In this document: positions 1 to 5,356 of the stretch, piece after piece
How positions within the stretch are numbered: the stretch's first letter is position 1
Layout: each line of letters begins with the position of its first letter
Assembly (NCBI GenBank): GCA_002403115.1
Contig: DHHE01000096.1
Location: 1 to 7,989 of the forward strand
Direction: 5' to 3'
DNA length: 7,989 nt
Source of the DNA: a bacterium UBP2_UBA4780
GTDB lineage: Bacteria; Edwardsbacteria; AC1; EtOH8
Translations under genes and position numbers: made by a program
Notes under the pieces: model-generated
Told to the model about the DNA's origin: nothing
Seen by the model: only the letters and a program-made list of their open reading frames with translations
The model's database searches: none

Positions 1-453
1 CAGCCCGAACTTCTCCCCGGCCTCGCGCAGCATGGCGATGTGCACCTCGGTGCTCTGGAGGAACACCTCCACCCCGCCCCGGGGCAGCAACTGGTTGGTG
101 TAGTAATGCAGGACGCTTTCGTAGATGGAGTTCAGCTCGCCCTGCTCCATGCGGCAAATGGCGGTGAAAATCCCGTCCAGGCCCTTGGCCCGCGGGACCG
201 TCCGCAGCGCCTCGTCCACCGTTTTGTTCACCGCCTCCAGGTCCCCGGCCGACAGGGCCAGGTCGAAGGCCGCGGAACTCGCCCGGGGGGCCATCTCCAG
301 CAGCGTCCGGGCGTGCTTCAGCTCCTCCTTGGCCATTTTGATGAAAAACAGCCTGGCCTCCAGCCCGTCGCTGGCCAGGGCCGCCTTCAGATAGACCTCG
401 GAGGATCTGAGCTCGGCCTTGGAGAGGCCGTCGATGGCACAGTCGATCCTCAT
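1..453 (-). CDS. Ferritin/rubrerythrin-like protein, copy A (3' end cut by window edge)
   Basis: The minus strand reads open for 151 codons from the ATG at 453-451 to the window edge; the C-terminus is missing. The start overlaps the stop of the upstream paralogue as TGATG, and no clear Shine-Dalgarno is visible, so translation is probably coupled. The protein is mostly helical and matches copy B at the same residue numbers: Glu19 in helix 1, an ExxH pair (Glu44, His47, in EELKHAR) in helix 2, and MEQxELN at 102-108 in helix 3. This is the spacing expected of a ferritin-like four-helix bundle (rubrerythrin/DUF2202-like), where Glu and His residues bind two metal ions. In helix 4 the usual ExxH appears as TEVH (135-138), so one Glu ligand seems replaced by Thr. 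The fold is well supported. The activity (iron handling, peroxide reduction or none) is not known. I see no rubredoxin Cys pairs in the visible part. Confidence 0.8.
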   Translation of the reverse strand, partial: MRIDCAIDGLSKAELRSSEVYLKAALASDGLEARLFFIKMAKEELKHARTLLEMAPRASSAAFDLALSAGDLEAVNKTVDEALRTVPRAKGLDGIFTAICRMEQGELNSIYESVLHYYTNQLLPRGGVEVFLQSTEVHIAMLREAGEKFGL

Positions 454-965
454 CAGTCGGTGAACAGGCGGTAGTAGCTGCGGTCCTTGACCAGCATCCC
501 GTCCAGAGCCTCCCGGACGCCGGGGGTGGCGCCGAACTTCCCGGCCGCCTCCCTGAGGTGGCGGATGTGCTGTTTGGTGGTCAGCTCCAGATGGGCCAGG
601 TTCAGCTCCCCCAGTCCGCGTACGGTGGAATCGAAGACGGCATTGAGCTCGCTCTGCTCCATCTCGGCGATGAGGTAGAAAGCCCTGTGGACGTCCTTCT
701 CCTTTTGCAGAGCCTCCACCTTTGCCTCCAGTCCCGCTCTGATGTCCCGGACCAGGCCTTCGGGAAGGTCTATTGAGGTCCGGGCCGTCTCCGGCCGCGA
801 TGACAGCGAGTCCAGCGCCCGGGCGTGGCTCAGCTCGGCCTCGGTCATCTCCGAGAAGAACTTGCGCAGCTCGTAGTCCTCGAAGTTTATGGAGCACCAC
901 AGGTAGGCCTCGGACATCTTCAGCTCCAGGCCCTTGAAAACAGGCAGGGCTTCGGACAGCCTCAT
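453..965 (-). CDS. Ferritin/rubrerythrin-like protein, copy B (170 aa)
   Basis: This is a complete 170-aa soluble protein, mostly helical, with no signal peptide or TM segment. Ligand-like residues are Glu19 (helix 1), Glu44 and His47 (EAELSHAR, helix 2), Glu103 and Glu106 (MEQSELN, helix 3) and His133/His136 (helix 4). This is the order of the ferritin-like diiron superfamily. The helix-4 ExxH is degenerate: the residue three before His133 is Thr130. No C-terminal rubredoxin domain with CxxC pairs is present, so it is not a classical rubrerythrin. The ATG follows the TAG of the flavoprotein gene with no gap (TAGATG), and a GGGAGG lies about 9-14 nt upstream inside that gene, so expression is probably coupled to the oxidoreductase. 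A likely role is iron storage, or peroxide or oxygen protection for the flavoenzyme (inference). It could instead be a non-catalytic ferritin-like protein. Confidence 0.82.
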   Translation of the reverse strand: MRLSEALPVFKGLELKMSEAYLWCSINFEDYELRKFFSEMTEAELSHARALDSLSSRPETARTSIDLPEGLVRDIRAGLEAKVEALQKEKDVHRAFYLIAEMEQSELNAVFDSTVRGLGELNLAHLELTTKQHIRHLREAAGKFGATPGVREALDGMLVKDRSYYRLFTD

Positions 966-2102
966 CTACTTCATGGCCTCCCTCGAGGAGAAGGCGCGCT
1001 CCAGGGCGAAGTCGGCCAGCAGGCCTCCCCTGGAACCGGTGCGGATGAACTCCGCCGCCGCCTCGCCCACCGCCGGCCCCAGCATGAAGCCGTGGCCGCA
1101 CATCCCGGCCACGACGTAAAGCCCGCCGAGTCCGGTCCGGTCGACTATGGGGTTGCCGTCCGGCGTCATCTCGTAGCTCCCGGCCCACTGGCGGATGACC
1201 TTGACCTCTCCCAGGGCCGGCACCAGCTTCAGCATGCGCCGCGGCATCTCCCGCAGGAATCCGTAGGTGGATTCGGAGGAGGTTCCCGGCACGTTGGGCT
1301 GGGGCGTGTAGCAGCCGATGAACTGGCCGTTGTGCCGGAACTGCTGGAAGTAGCCGCCGTCGGTACGGTAGTCCACCAGCATCGGCATCCCGAGGTATTC
1401 CACACCCTCGGTGATCAGGGCCTCGTGGCGCTCCGGCTCCACCGGCACCTCGATCCCGCCCAGCCTCCCGACATCCCGGGCCCACGGCCCGGCGCAGTTT
1501 ATCACTATGTTGGAATAGTGCTCCTGGCCCGCCGCCGTCTTGATCCCCTTGGCCCTGCCCCCCTCCTGCAGGATGCCGGCCACCTCGGTGAAGGCGTGGA
1601 CGCTACCGCCCAGCTCCCTGATCTTCCCGGCGTAGCCGCCCACCACGGCGAAGGGGTAGGCCTGCCCGTCCGACGGGCAGTAGGAGCCTCCCAAAAGCCC
1701 TCGGGTTTCAACCAGGGAGAAGAGCTCCCTCACCTCGGCGGCGTCAACCCAGCGCACGTCCTTGAGCCCGGCCGACTGCTGAACGGCGATGTTAGAAAGA
1801 AATGCCCGCTTTTTGGACTCGTCGTGCGCCAGGAAAAGGTATCCGCCCGGATGCCAGTGGACCTCGGTCCCCAGTTCCCGGCCCATCTCCGAGAACAGCT
1901 CCACGCTGCGCATCATCAGTTTGATCGAGCTTTCCGATGTGAATTGCTGGCGCACCCCGCCGATGCAGCGCCCGGTGGAGCCCGAGCACAGGTAGCCTCG
2001 CTCGAACAGGCGGACCTTGAGGCCGGCCTTGGCCAGATAGTAGCCGGTGGCGGCGCCTATTATGCCCCCGCCGATGATGATGACATCTGACGTGTTGGCC
2101 AT
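966..2102 (-). CDS. FAD-dependent oxidoreductase, DAO family (378 aa)
   Basis: The N-terminus carries the Rossmann FAD motif GGGIIG (residues 11-16), with Glu34 at the end of beta-2 to bind the adenosine ribose. A conserved SGSTGRCIGGVRQQF segment (40-54) follows, as in sarcosine oxidase beta subunits and HcnC-type proteins. The C-terminal half has WAGSYEMTPDGNPIVD (TPDGNP at 313-318) and YVVAGMCGHGF (329-339), the usual FAD-closing motifs of the DAO family. The position of the covalent flavin Cys of monomeric sarcosine oxidase appears to be Gly308 by hand alignment, so the FAD is probably non-covalent. There is no signal peptide, so it is cytoplasmic. The family oxidises secondary amines or amino acids (proline, sarcosine, glycine, opines); I cannot choose the substrate. 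The upstream BFD-like [2Fe-2S] gene suggests a heteromeric dehydrogenase that passes electrons on rather than a simple oxidase. The start is fixed by the Rossmann motif and a GGTGA Shine-Dalgarno. Confidence 0.9.
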   Translation of the reverse strand: MANTSDVIIIGGGIIGAATGYYLAKAGLKVRLFERGYLCSGSTGRCIGGVRQQFTSESSIKLMMRSVELFSEMGRELGTEVHWHPGGYLFLAHDESKKRAFLSNIAVQQSAGLKDVRWVDAAEVRELFSLVETRGLLGGSYCPSDGQAYPFAVVGGYAGKIRELGGSVHAFTEVAGILQEGGRAKGIKTAAGQEHYSNIVINCAGPWARDVGRLGGIEVPVEPERHEALITEGVEYLGMPMLVDYRTDGGYFQQFRHNGQFIGCYTPQPNVPGTSSESTYGFLREMPRRMLKLVPALGEVKVIRQWAGSYEMTPDGNPIVDRTGLGGLYVVAGMCGHGFMLGPAVGEAAAEFIRTGSRGGLLADFALERAFSSREAMK

Positions 2103-2105
2103 TCT

Positions 2106-2110
2106 TCACC
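2106..2110 (-). promoter_or_regulatory. Shine-Dalgarno of the flavoprotein gene, formed at the edge of the inverted repeat
   Basis: The minus strand reads GGTGA, then AGA, then ATG, matching the 3' part of the consensus AGGAGGTGA at a usable distance. The first three bases belong to the left arm of the intergenic inverted repeat (2108-2133). The element therefore seems to contribute part of the ribosome binding site and could hide it when folded. Confidence 0.5.
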
Positions 2111-2176
2111 GCCAAGACGCGAAGAACGCGAAGCATTCAATCGCGATTCCCTTGGCGGCCTTGGCGTCTTTGCGGT
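2108..2176. repeat. Intergenic imperfect inverted repeat (26-bp arms)
   Basis: The arms at 2108-2133 and 2151-2176 match at 21 of 26 positions by hand count. They are built on the themes CCGCCAAGACGC and GCGTCTTTGCGG, with a 17-base loop. The loop holds a perfect 10-bp palindrome, AATCGCGATT (2139-2148). The element fills the whole gap between the [2Fe-2S] gene and the flavoprotein gene, from the stop codon of one to the ribosome binding site of the other. I recall near-identical CCGCCAAGACGC-type palindromes scattered in intergenic regions of many bacterial genomes. No U-tract follows, so it is not a classical terminator. Confidence 0.8.
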
Positions 2177-2446
2177 TCATGATTCCGACTCGGCGAGGAC
2201 CTTCAGGCTGACCGGCTGCAGCGGCGGGCGCTGGGTGACCGTCCTCTGATCCGAAACATTCTGCCCCAGCTGGCGGGCCAGCATCTGGTTGATAAGCCTG
2301 CGGCAGGTCCGGCCCTGGCAGTGGCCCATGCCGGCCCGGGTCAGCCGCTTGACCTCGTCGGCGGTAGCCGCCCCCTGCTCGATGGCCTGCAGCACCTCGG
2401 CCTCGGTGACGTCCTCGCAGCGGCAGATGATCAGGTCTTTGGCCAT
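2177..2446 (-). CDS. BFD-like [2Fe-2S]-binding protein (89 aa)
   Basis: This small cytoplasmic protein has four Cys residues in the pattern of the BFD-like (bacterioferritin-associated ferredoxin) [2Fe-2S] fold: Cys8 and Cys10 in the motif CRCEDV, and Cys43 and Cys48 in GHCQGRTC. The helical segment between them (about 14-40, ending in LTRAGMGHCQG) is typical of the stand-alone small subunits, or fused domains, of octopine/nopaline oxidase, hydrogen cyanide synthase and archaeal dye-linked proline dehydrogenase complexes. Its neighbour downstream is a DAO-family flavoprotein, which supports a role as electron-transfer subunit of a heteromeric dehydrogenase. Residues 55-89 are a low-complexity tail without recognised motif. 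The ATG at 2446 puts the first Cys pair at residue 8, as usual for the family. The Shine-Dalgarno is weak (GTGAGAG). The large FAD/NAD-binding subunit often found with this pair is not adjacent. A true bacterioferritin-associated ferredoxin is less likely. Confidence 0.9.
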   Translation of the reverse strand: MAKDLIICRCEDVTEAEVLQAIEQGAATADEVKRLTRAGMGHCQGRTCRRLINQMLARQLGQNVSDQRTVTQRPPLQPVSLKVLAESES

Positions 2447-2459
2447 GGCACTCTCACTG

Positions 2460-2535
2460 GACCCCGCCCCGCCCTCCCCTCCTCCTTCGCATTCGCTTCG
2501 GCGGACAGGTCGAGGGGAGGGACAAGGGTGGGGTC
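2460..2535. repeat. GC-rich intergenic hairpin repeat
   Basis: The left arm (2460-2481) and right arm (2512-2535) pair nearly throughout: GACCCC and CCCTCCCCTC on one side match GAGGGGAGGG and GGGGTC on the other, with a short mismatched section. The 30-base loop is GC-rich and has CTTCGC/GCTTCGG-like direct repeats. The right arm runs into the stop codon of the beta-propeller gene (2534-2536). Only short pyrimidine or purine runs are present and no U-tract follows on the minus strand, so an intrinsic terminator is unlikely. A dispersed palindromic element or mRNA-stabilising hairpin is more plausible. Confidence 0.7.
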
Positions 2536-3781
2536 ACTTAATAACCAGTATCTTCCCGGCAACGCTCTGCCCGCCCGCCGCCAGCCGCACCAGGTAAACC
2601 CCGCTGGCCACCCGGCGCCCGCCTTCGTCCCGCCCGCTCCAGACGACCTCGTGCCTGCCGGCGCTCCGGTAGTCGGACAGCAGCACGCCCACCCGCTGGC
2701 CGGCCAGATTGTAGACCGACAGCCTGGCCCGGCCGTCGCTGGGCAGCTCGAAGGCGATCCTATTCCCCTTCACCTTCAACTTTAATCCACGGTCCCCGAG
2801 CGGAGCCGAGGGGCCGACCTCCACCCCCGCCGGCCCGTAGCCCTCATAAATCCGAAGGCCGGAACCATAATCAGCTACAAAGATGTAGCTGCCTATTGCC
2901 GCAACGCCAAAGGCATACCCCGGTGTATCGTAGTAGCCTGTCTCAACAGGCGCTGCAGGGTTGCTGATGTTTATGATACGAAGACCGGCAGCATCATCAG
3001 CTACAAAGGCAAAAGTACCGGACACGGCTATGTCAACGGCGCCTCCCGGAGTGTCGTAATCGCCGGTCAGAGTAGGTGCGGCTGGATTGCTGGTGTTAAT
3101 TATCAGCACGGAAGATTGATCCGCCACATAGGAGTAACTATCGGCAACCTCCACGCCATAGGCCTGACCTGGAGTATCATAGTAGCCGGCCTCTGTTGGT
3201 GCGGCAGGGTTGTTAATGTTAATAATTCGAAGGCCGGAAGTATAATCCGCCACATAAGCGTAACTGCCGTTAACGGCCACGTCTTGGGCACTGCCCGGTG
3301 TGTCGTAGTAACCGACAAGGGTAGGTGCAGCAGGATTGCTAACGTTAATAATCCGCAAGCCGGAACTGCCATCCGCCACATAGGCGTAGCTGTCTGAAAC
3401 CGCCACACCATTGGCCGTCCCCGGTGTGTCGTAGTAGCCGGCCTCGGTTGGCGAGGCCGGGTCGCTTATGTTGATTATCCGCAGTCCGGCATTTCCGGCC
3501 GCTATGTAGGCATAACTACCCAAGACCGCCACACCCCGGGCTAACCCTGATGTGACGTAGTAGCCGGGCTCGGTGGGCGACGAGGGGTTGCTGATGTTTA
3601 TTATCCTCAGACCGGAACTGCCATCCGCCACATAGGCGTAATTGCCGGATACCGCCACGTCCTGGGCATAGCCCGGCGTGTCGTAATAGCCCACGGTCCT
3701 CACGTTGGAGCTGTCCTGGGCCCCAGCCAGGCCGCATAGGACGGCCAGCAAAGCGACAACGAGGAACATGCCTTTCTTCAT
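2534..3781 (-). CDS. Secreted LVIVD-repeat beta-propeller protein with C-terminal sorting domain (415 aa)
   Basis: The first 21 residues (MKKGMFLVVALLAVL... ending GAQ) form a signal peptide. Residues 31 to about 315 hold seven repeats of 42 residues (the fifth has 41). Each has GYYDTPG, then a GVAV..SYAYVAD strand pair, then GLRIINISNPAAPT. This matches the LVIVD-type repeat, known to build beta-propellers; seven copies would close one seven-bladed propeller. Residues about 323-415 match the FlgD-like / type IX secretion C-terminal domain: LSVYNLAGQRV, SAGRHEVVW, ASGVYLVRL, and a final KILVIK. The protein is thus exported and either surface-anchored or released. The ligand is unknown; propellers of this type usually mediate binding. 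A good Shine-Dalgarno (AAGGGA) precedes the ATG. Base composition is lower in GC (52-57% in three lines counted) than in neighbouring genes, partly because of Asn, Ile and Tyr codons. It is flanked on both sides by palindromic repeats. Confidence 0.92.
   Translation of the reverse strand: MKKGMFLVVALLAVLCGLAGAQDSSNVRTVGYYDTPGYAQDVAVSGNYAYVADGSSGLRIINISNPSSPTEPGYYVTSGLARGVAVLGSYAYIAAGNAGLRIINISDPASPTEAGYYDTPGTANGVAVSDSYAYVADGSSGLRIINVSNPAAPTLVGYYDTPGSAQDVAVNGSYAYVADYTSGLRIININNPAAPTEAGYYDTPGQAYGVEVADSYSYVADQSSVLIINTSNPAAPTLTGDYDTPGGAVDIAVSGTFAFVADDAAGLRIINISNPAAPVETGYYDTPGYAFGVAAIGSYIFVADYGSGLRIYEGYGPAGVEVGPSAPLGDRGLKLKVKGNRIAFELPSDGRARLSVYNLAGQRVGVLLSDYRSAGRHEVVWSGRDEGGRRVASGVYLVRLAAGGQSVAGKILVIK
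2846..3691 (-). repeat. Seven tandem 126-bp coding repeats
   Basis: Seven direct repeats of about 126 bp encode the propeller blades. They are phased on the GYYDTPG motif at residues 31, 73, 115, 157, 199, 240 and 282. Blade 2 has YYVTSG in place of YYDTPG, blade 5 lacks one residue, and blade 7 departs from the consensus after GLRI. Some pairs are close at DNA level (for instance the blocks around 3230 and 3350), which points to expansion by recombination. Confidence 0.85.
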
Positions 3782-3816
3782 GATTGTCCCTTTTTTGTTT
3801 ATTGGCTTAGCCTGAC

Positions 3817-3862
3817 CTAACCCCCGTCCCCTCCCCTCGAGGGAAGGGGAATTTGGGGTTAG
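3817..3862. repeat. Perfectly centred GC-rich palindrome between genes Y and propeller gene
   Basis: A 46-base palindrome is centred on TCGA (3837-3840). The outer stem is CTAACCCC with GGGGTTAG (8 bp); after a small internal loop comes an inner stem of about 12 bp, CCCCTCCCCTC-like with GAGGGAAGGGG. It starts one base after the stop codon of the 210-aa membrane protein gene (3864-3866). No U-tract follows on the minus strand, only AATAAACAAAAAAGGG leading to the next ribosome binding site. It is therefore a dispersed palindrome or mRNA 3'-end hairpin rather than a standard terminator. It separates the membrane module from the propeller gene. Confidence 0.75.
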
Positions 3863-3863
3863 A

Positions 3864-4496
3864 TCACTTTATAATGTGTATCCAGTCCGTCAGCAGGAAC
3901 TGCACCCGGCCGATCAGCAGGCTGATCCGGGCCATGACCGTGTTGCCGAAGGAGGCCCCGAAGCCGATCATGATGAACCAGATGCCGATATTGGCCGACA
4001 CCTTGAGCGCCCCCTTCTGCTCCCGGGAGAAGAAGAAATAGCTGAGGGTGGCGATCACCCCGATGAAGGTCACTATCCCCCAGACCAGGGCCCACCCCCC
4101 CTGCCCGGCGCTGGTGGCGTCGCCGATGGTGCTCTGCATCTGCCGGATGATGTCCGCCTGGATTGTGGGGGCGATGCCCATGCCGCTGCTCATCCCCAGC
4201 AGCATGGCCAGGGGTATCAGGATCAGGAATCCGAGTTTCGACGAAAACCTGAAGAAGAACATCATGCCTATCAGGCCCGGGATGATGAACAGGTAGTCGT
4301 GGTGGACGAAGACCGGAACGTAGAGATTGGGCATGATGGCGTTGTTGAAGTAAACCGCCACCCCGTAGCCGGCCGAGACCCCGACGAACAGATGCTCGGC
4401 GAACCGGTAGAACGGGTTCTCCCGGTAGAGGAAGGAGAAAATGCACAGGGTGAGTATGGCGGCCACCCAGACCCAGGGATTAGTTGAGAAAATCAT
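3864..4496 (-). CDS. Membrane protein Y, conserved 210-aa family of unknown function
   Basis: I do not recognise a named family. The protein has about six hydrophobic segments (roughly 7-23, 35-50, 68-84, 87-103, 135-156, 168-184) and no signal peptide. By the positive-inside rule the N-terminus is outside, and the loops YRENPFYRFAEH (24-35) and FSREQKGALKV (156-166) are cytoplasmic. The C-terminal part (157-210) is the most conserved: against the paralogue Y' (7283-7915) 40 of 54 residues are identical, including GIWF, IGFGASFG, TVMAR, SLLIGR and the end WIHxIK. Other shared motifs are ENPxxRFAEHLF-like and QMQ (119-121). It is the last gene of the Z-W-X-Y block: the ATG lies 11 bases after the stop of X, with a strong AGGAGG inside that gap. 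A structural or channel-like subunit of a membrane complex is possible but unproven. Confidence 0.85.
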   Translation of the reverse strand: MIFSTNPWVWVAAILTLCIFSFLYRENPFYRFAEHLFVGVSAGYGVAVYFNNAIMPNLYVPVFVHHDYLFIIPGLIGMMFFFRFSSKLGFLILIPLAMLLGMSSGMGIAPTIQADIIRQMQSTIGDATSAGQGGWALVWGIVTFIGVIATLSYFFFSREQKGALKVSANIGIWFIMIGFGASFGNTVMARISLLIGRVQFLLTDWIHIIK

Positions 4497-4507
4497 CTTC
4501 GCGCCTC

Positions 4508-5356
4508 CTACTGCTTCTGGGCGGCCCGGCGGCCGGCCAGATAGCCGATGTTGCCCAGGACGATGAAGAGCATCAGGAGCAGGTGCACTATCGAGACCGC
4601 GTCCATGCCCTTGCCCGCCTCCCGCCTGGCGGTCGAGTAGCCGTTACGCTGGTTGAGCCATTCGTACTCGCTGGCACCCTTCATCCCGTTCAGCAGGCCC
4701 ACCAGCTGGCCGGACTGGAGGAAGGGGTAGTAGTCGGCGGTGCTGACCGCGGTGCAACCCGCCCCCACGCTGGCGTGGTACCTGGTCCCGGCGTAGATGA
4801 CCCAGCCCTGGGTGATGGCCGATCCGGCGATGGACACCACCAGCGGGATGTCGGCGTAGTTGCGGACGTCGGCCATCATGGGGAACTCCGAGAGCGGCTT
4901 GCCGTAGTTGTCGGCCGGGAAGGCCTGCCTGACGTTCTCGCCGATGGCCATTATTACGGCGGAGCTGCCCGGCTTGAAGCCCAGGAAGACGTAGTCCTCC
5001 CCGTAGACCGCGTTGTACTCCGGGGCCACCTCGCGGAGGGCCGCTTCGCAAAGGGCCGGACCGTTGGGATCCAGGGTCATCAGCATCACCCGGACCTTCC
5101 TGGCGAAGCAGTGCCGGAGAATGGCCTTGAGCATCGGCTGGAGCTCGGGCATCATCGAGGGGCTGTAGGTGGCGTCGATCAGCAGCGGCTGGCTTTTGGC
5201 CGGCAGGCGGTCGATGAAGCCGTACATCTCGATGGTGTACTTGCCGGGCCGCGAGGGCAGGCCGATGTTGGCCACCAGGGGGATGATCACCGCCAGGGCC
5301 ACCAGCAGGAATATGACCCGGCGGTCGATGGATGACATCTTCTCCAATATCTTCAT
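4508..5356 (-). CDS. Membrane-anchored protein X with extracytoplasmic alpha/beta domain (282 aa), unknown function
   Basis: A cytoplasmic basic N-terminus (MKILEKMSSIDRR) precedes TM1 (14-32). Next is a domain of about 220 residues outside the membrane, then TM2 (253-274) and a basic end (AGRRAAQKQ). The central domain alternates strands and helices in Rossmann-like order: LLIDATYS (58-65), a helix to about 86, VRVMLMTLD (88-96), YVFLGFKPG (122-130), IPLVVSIAGS (170-179), GWVIYAG (184-190). A conserved-looking segment GAGCTAVSTADYYPFLQSG (198-216) follows. The ATG overlaps the TGA of gene W as TGATG, and a GGAGGAGG lies just upstream inside the W coding end. This start is preferred over an upstream in-frame start inside W, which would add 44 residues without a membrane signature. 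The C-terminal motif IVLGNIGY(L/F)AGRR recurs in the partial paralogue at the window edge. The domain could bind a ligand or polymer, but no catalytic set is evident. Confidence 0.85.
   Translation of the reverse strand: MKILEKMSSIDRRVIFLLVALAVIIPLVANIGLPSRPGKYTIEMYGFIDRLPAKSQPLLIDATYSPSMMPELQPMLKAILRHCFARKVRVMLMTLDPNGPALCEAALREVAPEYNAVYGEDYVFLGFKPGSSAVIMAIGENVRQAFPADNYGKPLSEFPMMADVRNYADIPLVVSIAGSAITQGWVIYAGTRYHASVGAGCTAVSTADYYPFLQSGQLVGLLNGMKGASEYEWLNQRNGYSTARREAGKGMDAVSIVHLLLMLFIVLGNIGYLAGRRAAQKQ

Noticed and set aside
825..2090. 421-codon open frame on the plus strand, longer than the flavoprotein gene it overlaps
   Set aside because: It is antisense to a gene with clear FAD-binding motifs. 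Its translation is rich in Gly, His, Pro, Gln and Leu without any motif, as expected from the complement of GC-rich codons.
2846..3691. CRISPR-like array
   Set aside because: The 126-bp repeats are in-frame coding repeats for propeller blades with no unique spacers.
3817..3862. Intrinsic transcription terminator after Y
   Set aside because: The hairpin is strong but no U-run follows it on the minus strand, so I list it as a palindromic repeat instead.
4484..5335. 283-codon plus-strand open frame
   Set aside because: Antisense shadow of protein X, which has a strong ribosome binding site, TM segments and a paralogue.
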